Of a DNA stretch of 50,831 nt, positions 18,405-28,555 are shown piece by piece. Numbering within the stretch: the stretch's first letter is position 1; every line of letters starts with the position of its first letter. Where the stretch lies: the NCBI RefSeq assembly GCF_020532805.1, contig NZ_MQTQ01000093.1:17905-68735 (forward strand), read 5' to 3'. The notes under the pieces are model-generated. The model did not search any database. It was not told where the DNA came from and was given only the letters and a program-made list of their open reading frames with translations. Origin of the DNA: Arthrobacter sp. SO5. GTDB taxonomy: Bacteria > Actinomycetota > Actinomycetes > Actinomycetales > Micrococcaceae. Both the position numbers and the translations under genes were made by a program.

Positions 18405-19418
18405 TCAGGGCCCGAGGATCCTGGAAAGGTAGCGGGCCACGGCGCGGACTGCGGCCATGGTGGTGGGATAGTCCATCCGGGTCGGGCCCAGGACGCCTAC
18501 CTTGGCGGTGGCGTCCGGGCCGTAGCCCGTCGCGACTACCGAAGCCTCAGCGAGCCCTACATAGGGGTTCTCCCGGCCGATGCTGACGGTCACGCCGCGC
18601 GGGTCCGCCGCCATGTCACTGAGTAGCCGGAGCATGACCACCTGTTCCTCGAGGGCTTCCAGCACGGGGCCGATGCTCAGCGGGAAGTCCACGTTGGACC
18701 GGGCCAGGTTTGCTGTTCCGGCCATGACCATGCGCTCTTCGCGGCTGCTGGCGGCCAGGACTTCAAGGCCGCGGGCCAGCTCCTGGGCCGCGTGGCGCCG
18801 CGCCGGCGGACAGCCGGCTACCACCGACTGCAGCGACTGTGGCAGCAGGTTCAGCGGCGTGCCGGAGAGGAGGCCCAGGAACCGGGTCCGCAGCTCCGCG
18901 AGGGCCTCGTCCGGCAGATCCTGGCCGACGTCGATCACGCGCTGCTCCACCTTGCCGGTGTCCGCGATCAGGACCGCCAAGACCTTGCGGGGGGCGAGCA
19001 GGACAAATTCGATGTGCCGTACCTTGGCCCGGCTCAAATGCGGATACTGCACGACGGCGACCTGGTTGGTCAGCTGCGCGAGGAGCCGCACGGTCCGCTC
19101 CAGGACGTCGTCGAGGTCCTCGGACCCCTCCAGCAAGGCCTGGATTGCCCGGCGTTCGGCCGGGGAAAGCCGCTTGACGGCCGAAATCTGGTCCACGAAG
19201 AGCCGGTAGCCCTTGTCTGTGGGAATGCGTCCGGCGCTCGTGTGCGGGGCCATGATCAGGCCTTCGTCCTCCAGTGCCGCCATGTCGTTGCGGATGGTGG
19301 CGCTGGACACGCCCAGGTGGTGGCGTTCGACGAGGGCCTTGGAGCCGACTGGTTCACGGGAATGGACGTAGTCCTCCACGATGGCGCGCAGCACCTCGAG
19401 TTTTCGCGGCTCGCTCAC
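18405..19418 (-). CDS. hrcA: Heat-inducible transcription repressor HrcA
   Basis: Represses heat-shock genes by binding CIRCE operators; released when misfolded protein occupies the chaperones. The 337-aa protein has an N-terminal winged helix (RKLEVLRAIVEDYVHSREPVG, then VSSATIRNDMAALEDEGLI) and the GRIPTDKGYR motif, followed by GAF-like and insertion domains. I use GTG 19418, which has a strong GGAGGTG four bases upstream; the frame continues 33 codons further to 19517 with unconserved sequence. A CIRCE element is about 90 bp upstream, so the hrcA-dnaJ-rsmE unit is autoregulated. Confidence 0.96.
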   Translation of the reverse strand: MSEPRKLEVLRAIVEDYVHSREPVGSKALVERHHLGVSSATIRNDMAALEDEGLIMAPHTSAGRIPTDKGYRLFVDQISAVKRLSPAERRAIQALLEGSEDLDDVLERTVRLLAQLTNQVAVVQYPHLSRAKVRHIEFVLLAPRKVLAVLIADTGKVEQRVIDVGQDLPDEALAELRTRFLGLLSGTPLNLLPQSLQSVVAGCPPARRHAAQELARGLEVLAASSREERMVMAGTANLARSNVDFPLSIGPVLEALEEQVVMLRLLSDMAADPRGVTVSIGRENPYVGLAEASVVATGYGPDATAKVGVLGPTRMDYPTTMAAVRAVARYLSRILGP

Positions 19419-19503
19419 GTTCCACCTCCAATCGGCTGTCCTGCAGTCGGTGCCGACTTCCGGTCCGCCCGTTTCCGGCCGGAGGGGCCGGTCCGGCCCG
19501 CGG

Positions 19504-19530
19504 TTAGCACTCGACATGCCTAAGTGCTAA
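19504..19530. promoter_or_regulatory. CIRCE operator (HrcA binding site)
   Basis: Left arm TTAGCACTC (19504-19512), 9-base spacer, right arm AAGTGCTAA (19522-19530). The consensus is TTAGCACTC-N9-GAGTGCTAA, so one base differs. It lies upstream of hrcA; on the minus strand a TAGACT hexamer (about 19535-19540) just before it would place the transcription start inside the operator. Confidence 0.95.
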
Positions 19531-19650
19531 CCAGTCTAATATGAGTCGCCGCGTTGTTAGCATTGGGTTCGCTCCAGGCGTTGTTCCCCGGGCCGGTGTT
19601 GCCGGGCGCAGTCCGCCGTATCATTCCGATCGAAAAGCAGCGTGTATCAC

Positions 19651-20502
19651 ATGTCATACCAGAACTGGGGCCCGCAGGACCTGTCCGTCCACGCCAAGAC
19701 ACGGCTGCCCGAGGTGCCCGTGGAGCGCGGCATGGTCCTGGAGGAAGTGCAGACCGGCTGGGTCGGTGCTGTCACCCGCGTGGAGAAGTCCGGCGGCATG
19801 CATGTGGTGGCCCTGGAGGACCGCCGGGGAAAGTCGCGGTCCTTCCGGCTTGGATTCGGCTTTCTCTTGGAGGGGCAGCCGATCAGGCTGATGCCGCCCG
19901 CGCCGCGGGCAGCATCAGCACCGGCCGGAGGCACACGCACGGCGTCGGGCTCGGTCCGGGTGGCGGGCCAGCGGGCCCAGGTCGCCAAGGCCAGCCGGAT
20001 CTGGGTGGAGGGAAAACACGACGCCGAACTCGTGGAGAAGGTCTGGGGCGACGATCTGCGGGTCGAGGGAATCGTCGTTGAACCGCTCCACGGCATCGAC
20101 GATCTCGCCGGCGCCGTGGCCGCGTTCCGTCCCGGTCCCGGCCGCAGGCTCGGCGTTCTGGTGGACCACCTCGTGCCGGACTCCAAGGAATCACGGATCG
20201 CCGACGCGGTGCTGGCCTCTCCGGGGGCCAGGGGCAATGTCCTGATCGTGGGCCACCCCTATGTCGACGTCTGGCAGGCCATCCGCCCCGCTGTCCTGGG
20301 CATCGAGCAGTGGCCGGTGATCCCGCGCGGCGTGGACTGGAAGACCGGCATCCTGTCGGCCTTCGGCTGGCCGCACTCCACCAAGGAGGACATCGGCCTG
20401 GGCTGGCAGAAGCTGCTCGGCGCCGTCCGCAGTTACGCGGACCTGGAAGCGTCCCTGCTGGGCCGGGTCGAAGAGGTCATCGACTTCCTGACGGTCCCCT
20501 AA
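19651..20502 (+). CDS. DUF3097 family protein
   Basis: 283-aa soluble protein of a family found mainly in actinobacteria. An N-terminal small barrel-like part (residues ~20-80, GMVLEEVQTGWVGAVTRVEKSG) is followed by an Ala/Pro/Gly linker and a C-terminal Toprim-like half: RIWVEGKHDAELVEKVWGDDLR carries the Toprim Glu, and LVDHLVPDSKESRIAD the Asp-x-Asp-like region. Toprim folds bind or cut nucleic acid with Mg2+, but no activity is established for this family as far as I know. Start ATG 19651 (MSYQNWGPQDL); GTG 19642 is an alternative. Divergent from hrcA. Confidence 0.85.
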   Translation: MSYQNWGPQDLSVHAKTRLPEVPVERGMVLEEVQTGWVGAVTRVEKSGGMHVVALEDRRGKSRSFRLGFGFLLEGQPIRLMPPAPRAASAPAGGTRTASGSVRVAGQRAQVAKASRIWVEGKHDAELVEKVWGDDLRVEGIVVEPLHGIDDLAGAVAAFRPGPGRRLGVLVDHLVPDSKESRIADAVLASPGARGNVLIVGHPYVDVWQAIRPAVLGIEQWPVIPRGVDWKTGILSAFGWPHSTKEDIGLGWQKLLGAVRSYADLEASLLGRVEEVIDFLTVP

Positions 20503-20656
20503 GGAGTCGGCGCGCTGCCTCGCCGCGGTCCCTCCCGCGGGCTGTGATCTTCTTTTCCCTGTCCGAACACGTATTCTTGGAGCGGCGGTTGTGCAATCCG
20601 GCGCGGCCCCGCACCTCCCGCTCCAAAGCACCAGCGCAATCCGAAGGACGAATACC

Positions 20657-21076
20657 GTGGCAGATAACGCACGTGACCAGGCGGCCAATCAGGCCGGCCA
20701 TGGCCAGCCCCCGTACCAGGGCGTTCCCGCGAATGCGCTGCCGCTGACGGCAAACGAGGACCGGCAGTGGGCCACCCTGGCGCACTTTGGCGGCATTCTG
20801 GGTTGTGTCCCGTCGCTGCTGATCTACCTGATCTTCAAGGACCGCGGACCGTTCACGGCGCAGGAGTCCAAGGAAGCCCTCAACTTCACGCTCCCCCCGA
20901 CGATCGCCGCGGTGGTTGCAAACCTGTTGGTCTTCGTGCCGGTGGTAGGCAACATGTTCGCTGTCCTCGCCACGGTGATCTGGATTGCCGTGACATGCTT
21001 CTCGGTGGCGGCCGGCATCCACGTCAACCGCGGCCAGCCGCACCGCTACGAATTCAATCTGCGCTGGATCAAATAG
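20657..21076 (+). CDS. DUF4870 domain membrane protein
   Basis: 139-aa membrane protein. A polar Gln/Asn/Pro-rich N-terminus of ~38 residues is followed by the DUF4870 core: DRQWATLAHFGGILGCVPSLLIYLIFKDRGPFTAQESKEALNF-type sequence, then a long hydrophobic hairpin (IAAVVANLLVFVPVVGNMFAVLATVIWIAV) and a short polar tail. Function unknown. GTG 20657 is preceded by AAGGACG at a good distance. Single gene between the DUF3097 gene and convergent hemW. Confidence 0.88.
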   Translation: MADNARDQAANQAGHGQPPYQGVPANALPLTANEDRQWATLAHFGGILGCVPSLLIYLIFKDRGPFTAQESKEALNFTLPPTIAAVVANLLVFVPVVGNMFAVLATVIWIAVTCFSVAAGIHVNRGQPHRYEFNLRWIK

Positions 21077-21107
21077 GGCGGCTGAACCCCGCCATGTCGG
21101 ATCCGCG

Positions 21108-21145
21108 AGGCAGGATCAGTCAGGCAGGATCAGTCAGGCAGGATC
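21108..21145. repeat. 14-bp tandem repeat over the 3' end of hemW
   Basis: AGGCAGGATCAGTC occurs at 21108 and 21122 and partially (10 bases) at 21136. The last copies cover the hemW stop codon (21130-21132), so the repeat may have arisen by slippage at the gene end. No terminator-like structure is evident in it. Confidence 0.9.
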
Positions 21146-22368
21146 CGGCGGACGACGGCGTCGGCGAGCAGCCGGCCCTTCAAGGTCAGCACCAGCCGGC
21201 CCTTGAACGCCGTGGCGGGCTCCACCAGGCCGTCGGCGATGAGACCGGCCACCGCATGCCGCCCGGTGTCTCCCAGCCCGCCAAGGCTTGAGATCTCCAG
21301 CCCGGAGTTAAGCCGGGCCTCGAGCATGACGCGCTCCACGTTGCGGGTACCGGAATCGAGGGTTTCCCGCCCGGCGGCTGGTGAGAGCCCGGAACCCAGC
21401 CGGTTGGCGTAGGCGGTGGGGTGCTTGACGTTCCACCAGCGGACGCCGCCCACGTGCGAGTGCGCGCCGGGTCCGATGCCCCACCAGTCATCGCCCCGCC
21501 AGTAGGCGAGGTTGTGCCGGCAGGCCTGTTCCGGGGTCCGGGCCCAGTTGCTGACTTCATACCACCCGAGCCCGGCCTCGGAAATCAGTTCGTCGGCGAG
21601 TTCATACTTGGCGGCGTGGTCGTCGTCGTCGATTTCCGGCACTTCGCCACGCCGGATCTGCGCCGCAAGTTTGGTGCCCTCCTCCACAATCAGCGCGTAG
21701 GCGCTGATGTGGTCGGGGGCGTAGGACAGCGCCGTCTCCAGCGAGTACCGCCAGTCAGCCAGGGACTCCCCCGGCGTCCCGTAGATCAGGTCCAGGCTGA
21801 CGGCAAGTCCGGCGTCGCGGGCCCACTGGACGGCCTCGGGCACCCGGCTGGGCGTGTGGGTACGGTCCAGGACCTTCAGCACGTGGGGAACGGCGGACTG
21901 CATCCCGAAGGAAACCCTGGTGAAGCCGGCGTCGGCCAGCAACTGCAGGGACTCGGGCGTCACGGAGTCCGGGTTGGCCTCCGTAGTTACCTCGGCCCCG
22001 GGCTCCAGACCCCACGCCCCGATAGCTGAGGTAAGGATGCTGGCGAGGTCCCCGGCCGGCAGCAGTGTGGGCGTTCCGCCGCCGAAGAAGACCGTGCTGA
22101 GCTTGCGCTCCGGCAGACCGCTGTTCTTCAGCACCGTGGCGGCAAAGTCCACTTCCGTGATAGCCGTGCTGGCGTAGGCGTCCTGCGATGCACCGCCGCC
22201 GAGCTCGGTGGCGGTGTAGGTATTGAAGTCGCAGTAGCCGCAGCGCACCGCGCAGAACGGGATGTGCACGTAGAGCCCGAAGGCCCGACCGGCGGCACCC
22301 TCGAGCGCCTGGCCGGGCAGGAGCCCGTCCGGCGGTGCCGGGTCGCCCAGCGGAAGGGCGCTAGGCAC
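21130..22368 (-). CDS. hemW: HemW (coproporphyrinogen III oxidase-like radical SAM heme chaperone)
   Basis: Radical SAM protein of the HemN/HemW family; HemW members bind heme and are thought to deliver it rather than oxidise coproporphyrinogen. The 412-aa protein has the HemW cluster motif [16 protein letters not shown] with C39, C43 and C46 and lacks the fourth adjacent Cys of true HemN (CxxxCxxCxC), which favours Hem[20 protein letters not shown] and RVSFGMQSA are also present, with the C-terminal HemN domain. It starts 42 bp downstream of lepA, a widespread actinobacterial pairing. Confidence 0.94.
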   Translation of the reverse strand: MPSALPLGDPAPPDGLLPGQALEGAAGRAFGLYVHIPFCAVRCGYCDFNTYTATELGGGASQDAYASTAITEVDFAATVLKNSGLPERKLSTVFFGGGTPTLLPAGDLASILTSAIGAWGLEPGAEVTTEANPDSVTPESLQLLADAGFTRVSFGMQSAVPHVLKVLDRTHTPSRVPEAVQWARDAGLAVSLDLIYGTPGESLADWRYSLETALSYAPDHISAYALIVEEGTKLAAQIRRGEVPEIDDDDHAAKYELADELISEAGLGWYEVSNWARTPEQACRHNLAYWRGDDWWGIGPGAHSHVGGVRWWNVKHPTAYANRLGSGLSPAAGRETLDSGTRNVERVMLEARLNSGLEISSLGGLGDTGRHAVAGLIADGLVEPATAFKGRLVLTLKGRLLADAVVRRILPD

Positions 22369-22410
22369 GGGAGGGCTCCGCCTGCGTGGGGACAGTCATG
22401 GCAGGCACCG

Positions 22411-24264
<1,854 letters not shown>

Positions 24265-24446
24265 GCAGGGTCCTTACTGTTGACATTTCCACGGCATCAG
24301 CACGGACGGGTGATACCTCATCCTGCGAGCCGCATATCTGAACCTATAGTCTCCCACGTCCGGGCCGGACAGGCTGCATTCTTCCCTCCCCGTCCGGGCG
24401 GGGCCCGCGGGGGCCTACCAACGGGGCCGCCCGGTATGGTTTCCCC

Positions 24447-24992
24447 ATGGCTTTGAACTTTCACTCAATCACCAACGCGGTCCGCACCACCATGCGCTTC
24501 CTGGACCGGCTCTCCGGCTCCGGGACCGGAGGGTCGGGCCGGACCGCCACGAAGCCCGGCTCCGGCCGGTCCGCCTCAACCGGGGTATCCGGAAGCTACC
24601 CCGGTGACTTCAGCGGTACCGCGGCGGTCCTGTACGCCCCCTCCCCCAACGGTCGTCCCGAACCGGGCGAGATTGTCTGGACGTGGGTGCCCTATGAGGA
24701 GGACTACTCGCAGGGCAAGGACCGCCCGGTGCTGCTGGTGGGCAGCAGCGGCCGTTACCTGCTCGGTCTCATGCTGACCAGCAAGGACCACGACGGCGAC
24801 GCCCGCCGGGCCGACGACTACGTGGACATCGGTACTGGCCCCTGGGACCGCCAGTGGCGCCCCAGCGAAGCGAAGCTGGACCGCATCCTGCAGGTCAGCC
24901 CGAAAGATGTCCGGCGGGAAGGTGCCGTCCTCGACGCCGGCCGCTTCAGCCTCATCGCCGCCGCTCTGCGGTCCCGGCACGGCTGGCGGTAG
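24447..24992 (+). CDS. PemK/MazF-fold protein with N-terminal extension
   Basis: 181-aa protein. Residues ~72-180 match the PemK/MazF toxin fold: PEPGEIVWTWVPYEEDYSQG followed by KDRPVLLVG (K91-G99), the typical 'G.....RP.lVl' strand. MazF/PemK toxins are sequence-specific mRNA endonucleases, but the fold also occurs in long-standing chromosomal actinobacterial proteins of unknown role. The first ~70 residues are a Gly/Ser/Thr-rich extension absent from classic toxins. No antitoxin-like small gene lies upstream; lepA is divergent. Possible -10 TATAGT about 100 bp upstream. I would not call it an active toxin from sequence alone. Confidence 0.75.
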   Translation: MALNFHSITNAVRTTMRFLDRLSGSGTGGSGRTATKPGSGRSASTGVSGSYPGDFSGTAAVLYAPSPNGRPEPGEIVWTWVPYEEDYSQGKDRPVLLVGSSGRYLLGLMLTSKDHDGDARRADDYVDIGTGPWDRQWRPSEAKLDRILQVSPKDVRREGAVLDAGRFSLIAAALRSRHGWR

Positions 24993-25025
24993 ATCACGGC
25001 AGGGGCGGCGACGGCGGGCCGAAAA

Positions 25026-25055
25026 TCGTCACGACTCCCGCGTTTCTGCTATTAT
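25026..25055 (+). promoter_or_regulatory. Probable rpsT promoter
   Basis: TCGTCA (25026-25031), 18 bases, then TATTAT (25050-25055). Transcription would start near 25062, giving a leader of about 125 bases before the rpsT GTG, long enough for autoregulation by S20, though I see no firm structure. Confidence 0.4.
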
Positions 25056-25187
25056 TGACAGCTGTGTGTCCGTGCAGGTCGACGGCCACATATGGTTGGT
25101 CGCCATAGGTATCCCCACGCCGCTCAGTCAATGGCCAATCTGAAAGCCCTCTAGACCATTTTCCGCATTGAAAAAGAGAGTTCACAC

Positions 25188-25448
25188 GTGGCTAATATCA
25201 AGTCCCAGAAGAAGCGCATCCTCACCAACGAGAAGGCCCGCCTGCGCAACAACGCAGTCAAGTCCGAGCTGAAGACGGCCATCCGCGCCGTCAACACCGC
25301 CGTTGAGTCCACCGACAAGGATGCAGCTGCTGTTGCACTGGTTGCTGCCGGCCGCAAGCTGGACAAGGCTGTCAGCAAGGGTGTTCTGCACAAGAACAAC
25401 GCAGCAAACCGCAAGTCCGCGATCTCCAAGAAGGTCAACGCGCTCTAA
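25188..25448 (+). CDS. rpsT: 30S ribosomal protein S20
   Basis: 86-aa basic protein that binds 16S rRNA in the body of the small subunit. The sequence begins [20 protein letters not shown], the typical S20 N-terminus, with the [21 protein letters not shown]-terminal motif. GTG 25188 has AAAGAGAG upstream. Codon choice is strongly biased (GCC/CTG/AAG), as expected for a highly expressed gene. It is followed by a strong hairpin and convergent holA. Confidence 0.97.
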   Translation: MANIKSQKKRILTNEKARLRNNAVKSELKTAIRAVNTAVESTDKDAAAVALVAAGRKLDKAVSKGVLHKNNAANRKSAISKKVNAL

Positions 25449-25476
25449 GGTTTCCAGTTCAACTGAACTGACGATT

Positions 25477-25503
25477 GTGGCCGGCACCCCAGGTGCCGGC
25501 CAC
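25477..25503 (+). terminator. Terminator-like hairpin after rpsT
   Basis: Perfect 12-bp stem GTGGCCGGCACC (25477-25488) with GGTGCCGGCCAC (25492-25503) around a 3-base loop, 28 bases after the rpsT stop. The following TTCCAGTT is a weak U-tract. It may also serve convergent holA, which ends about 110 bp away. Confidence 0.75.
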
Positions 25504-25613
25504 TTCCAGTTAACCCGGAGGAACACCGCGGCCGGGCAGCCGGACCGGACGGCAGTGGACCGTGGGGCAGTGTTGATCAGTCGCCGTCCGCCCGTAACCT
25601 CCGGCGGGCCTGC

Positions 25614-26627
25614 CTAGCGGCGTGCAGACGTCGCAATCACTGTTACGGCATGCTCCACGGCGTAGACCGGGTCCCGGGACAGGCCTTTGACCTGCGCGTC
25701 GGCTTCGGCGGTCACCTGGATGGACCGGACAAGCCCCTCTGGCGTCCAGCGCCGGACCTCGCGCTGCGCCTGCTCCACCAGCCACGGCTGCATGCCCAGC
25801 TGCTTGGCAATCTGGGACGCGGACCCCTGGGCTCCGGCGACCTTCGCCAGCGTGCGGAGTTTGGCTGCCAGCGCCGCCACCAGCGGCACGGGATCAGCGC
25901 CGGTGGCAAGAGCGTGGCGGAGGGTGGACAATGCCAGCGGCGCGTTCCCGGCCATCGCAGCGTCCGCAACCTTGAAGGCCGTGGCTTCCACGCGCCCGCC
26001 GTAATACCTGTCCACCATCGCGGCATCCACGCCGGTGGCGGCGTCGGCTATCAGCTGGCTGCAGGCCGCGGCGAGTTCGGCCAGGTGGGCTCCGACGGCG
26101 TTGACGAGTGCGTGCACCGCATCCTGATCGATGCGGCGTGAAGCGGCCCTGAACTCGGCCGTGACGAAGGCGATCTTGTCCGCGTCTTTCTTCAGCGGCT
26201 GACAGTCGACCACCGGCCACCCTCCGGCCCTGACGGCGTCCAGGAGTTTCTTGCCGCGGACTCCGCCGCTGTGGCGGAGGACCAACACGGCCTCCGGCTC
26301 GGGCTGGGCGAGGTACTTGAGGCCATCGGCGAGGAAGGCATCGTTCATCGACTCAAGGCCCTCGACCTCGATGAGCTTCTGCTCGCCGAAAAGCGACGGG
26401 CTCACATTCATGGCCAGCGAGCCCGGTTCGTAGCTCCCGGCGTTGAGGTGGGTGACTTCGACGTCGGGGGCTGCGGCGCGGGCCTGGGCGCGGACTCGGT
26501 CCATGGCGCGGGAGCCCAGATAGGCCTCCGGCCCCGTGATCAGCACGATGGCGGCCGGCGTCACGTCCTTCCAGGTGGCGGTCTTCGACGCCGTTGTCCG
26601 GGTGCGTTGGGTCGGGGCAGCAGCCAC
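25614..26627 (-). CDS. holA: DNA polymerase III subunit delta
   Basis: Clamp-loader subunit that opens the beta sliding clamp. 337 aa. Typical delta features: N-terminal VLITGPEAYLGSRAMDRVRAQ, the beta-binding region ALAMNVSPSLFGEQKLIEVEGLE-like segment (around residues 70-92), and the C-terminal QLGMQPWLVEQAQREVRRW collar domain. GTG 26627 follows a strong GGGAGG at about eight bases. Its first 67 bases overlap the end of comEC in another frame. The late-competence plus holA plus rpsT order is common in Gram-positives. Confidence 0.93.
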   Translation of the reverse strand: MAAAPTQRTRTTASKTATWKDVTPAAIVLITGPEAYLGSRAMDRVRAQARAAAPDVEVTHLNAGSYEPGSLAMNVSPSLFGEQKLIEVEGLESMNDAFLADGLKYLAQPEPEAVLVLRHSGGVRGKKLLDAVRAGGWPVVDCQPLKKDADKIAFVTAEFRAASRRIDQDAVHALVNAVGAHLAELAAACSQLIADAATGVDAAMVDRYYGGRVEATAFKVADAAMAGNAPLALSTLRHALATGADPVPLVAALAAKLRTLAKVAGAQGSASQIAKQLGMQPWLVEQAQREVRRWTPEGLVRSIQVTAEADAQVKGLSRDPVYAVEHAVTVIATSARR

Positions 26628-28540
26628 TGAAGTTTCCTCCCGGAAGTTTGTTTGCGGACTCTAAGCCTGCCACGGCCCGACCCGTCCACCAAGCCGTCGC
26701 GGGCCGGTCCGGTACGGTCCCGCCGGGCAGGAACCCGGGCCCCCCGCCGCTCAAGGCAGGCGACGGTCCGGCCATGGGCCTTCAGGACCAGGCGCACGGC
26801 TGTCGCCGGGTGAAACGCCAGCCAGCCGCCGGCGAGGACAACGGCGGAAAGCAACGCCATGGTGGCGGCGCCAAAGCCGCCCTCCGGCCAGGGAAGCACG
26901 GCGCCCGGAAGTGCAGCGAAGTACCGGGCAATCCCTCCCACCCCTCCGGCGAAGGCCGCCGCGATGCCTAGCGGAACCGTTGCTACCGCCGGGACGGAGG
27001 CGACGAGCGGAACGGCGGCGGTGCCCAGCAGCGTCACCGGGGCAACGAGGGCCGCGGCTGCCACATTGGCGGCCAGCGCGTAGGTGGAGAACTGCGGCTG
27101 CAGGAGCACGATGAACGGCCCGCAGAAAGCCTGCGCGGACAGCGGGACCGCCAGTCCCGCGGCTGCCCAGCGCGGCACGGCGCCGGGAAACCACGCCATG
27201 ACGGGTCTGCCGGCAACGACGATGCCCAACGTCGCCAGGACGGACAGCAGGAACCCGAAGCTCCCGGCCAGGGCGGGCTCGGCCAGCAGCAGCACGATCA
27301 CCGCAAGGCATAAGTAACTGAGCCCGCGTCCGGTCCGTCCGCCAGCCAGGGCAACAAGTCCCACTCCGCCCATGACGGCTGCCCGCAGCACACTGGCGTC
27401 CGGCCCGACCAGCAGGACGAAAATCCCGAGTCCTGCAAGACTCGCGGCGGCGGCAGCAGCGCGGTTGAGCCGAAGGCTGCGTGCTGAAACCAGCAGCGTC
27501 CCGAGGATCAGGCTGCAGTTGGCTCCGCTGACTGCTGTCAGGTGTGTCATTCCGACCGTCTTCATGGCGGCTTCCAACTCGGGGTCCAGTGTGCTCGTAT
27601 CACCGGTCACCATCCCCGGCAGGAGGCCGCGGGCATCCCCGTCGAACCGGCCTGCGGCGGCCGTGAAACCGTCCCGGAGCTCGCCCGGTGCGCGCTGCCA
27701 GGGGACGGCCTGCTGGAGCATCCGCGGGACGGAGCTCGCCGTCAGGGCGGCCGCTGCGGCTTGTCCCGGCTCCGGAGCGTTGAGCTTTCCCGTGGTCCGG
27801 ACCCGCTGACCCGCTTCGGTGAATTCCCAGCCGGCCCCGCCGATCACGAGCAGCCCCGCGTCGGCGAGAACCCTTCGGCCATCGAAATCCAGGCTGAGCA
27901 GCGTGGCGGGGACCGCCCAGCGGTCCCCGAGCCCGGCGCTTCCCGGCGCCCTGAGCCGGCGGGGAGCACCTGTGACCTCCATTTCCGCGACGACGTCGGC
28001 CCGCGCTGCCACGGCGTCCGCGACAGCGCCGTCGTGACGCTGGGCGGACGCGATCGCCGCGTGGGCGCCGGCAGCAGCAGAGAGCACCAGCGCCACGGCG
28101 AGCGTCGCAAGCGTACTGCGCCGGACCGACCCCTCTGGTAGCAGGCTCCGCGCCGTGGCCCGCACTCTGAGCAGCAGCAGGGCCGAGCTTGCCAGCAGGG
28201 CCAGGCACAGTCCCGCAAGGGCAGCCGGCCCCAAGCGGTTTCCGGCCACGGCACTGGCCCAGACCAGCACGGCAGCCGGGACCAGCCGGACATCGCTGCG
28301 CCGCAGCGTGGCCGGCCCCGACGGCGCCTGAGCCGCGGGGAACACGGCTGCCCTGAGCCGCTTGCCGAGCCGTTTTAAGGGGCCGGTCACAGCGTGGCCC
28401 CGCCTGCCAACGGCAGCATCGGCGCCCCGGCGCAGGTCGTCCGGGGTGGCGGCCTGGCCGCTGGCCGGTGGGCCAGGCCTGACTGCGGCATCGACATAGC
28501 GCTGCCAGGGGCTGTGCCGGACCGGCCGCCGCAGTGTCAT
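26561..28540 (-). CDS. comEC: ComEC/Rec2-type competence channel, no metallo-beta-lactamase domain
   Basis: Polytopic protein expected to form the DNA-uptake channel. 659 aa: N-terminal hydrophobic segments (residues ~85-165), an OB-like DUF4131 region (~175-265), and the competence domain with HLTAVSGANCSLI (the conserved 'H..A.SG.h' motif) and about eight further membrane helices. Many ComEC proteins end with a metallo-beta-lactamase nuclease domain; this one ends soon after the last helix, with a basic Arg-rich tail that runs 67 bases into holA. Either this is a natural short form or the tail reflects an old truncation. Fifteen bases downstream of comEA. Confidence 0.88.
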   Translation of the reverse strand: MTLRRPVRHSPWQRYVDAAVRPGPPASGQAATPDDLRRGADAAVGRRGHAVTGPLKRLGKRLRAAVFPAAQAPSGPATLRRSDVRLVPAAVLVWASAVAGNRLGPAALAGLCLALLASSALLLLRVRATARSLLPEGSVRRSTLATLAVALVLSAAAGAHAAIASAQRHDGAVADAVAARADVVAEMEVTGAPRRLRAPGSAGLGDRWAVPATLLSLDFDGRRVLADAGLLVIGGAGWEFTEAGQRVRTTGKLNAPEPGQAAAAALTASSVPRMLQQAVPWQRAPGELRDGFTAAAGRFDGDARGLLPGMVTGDTSTLDPELEAAMKTVGMTHLTAVSGANCSLILGTLLVSARSLRLNRAAAAAASLAGLGIFVLLVGPDASVLRAAVMGGVGLVALAGGRTGRGLSYLCLAVIVLLLAEPALAGSFGFLLSVLATLGIVVAGRPVMAWFPGAVPRWAAAGLAVPLSAQAFCGPFIVLLQPQFSTYALAANVAAAALVAPVTLLGTAAVPLVASVPAVATVPLGIAAAFAGGVGGIARYFAALPGAVLPWPEGGFGAATMALLSAVVLAGGWLAFHPATAVRLVLKAHGRTVACLERRGARVPARRDRTGPARDGLVDGSGRGRLRVRKQTSGRKLQWLLPRPNAPGQRRRRPPPGRT

Positions 28541-28555
28541 GACCGGTTCACCCGC

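Noticed and set aside
24447..24992. Calling the PemK-like protein a toxin-antitoxin module
   Set aside because: No antitoxin gene is visible and the long N-terminal extension is unlike known toxins.
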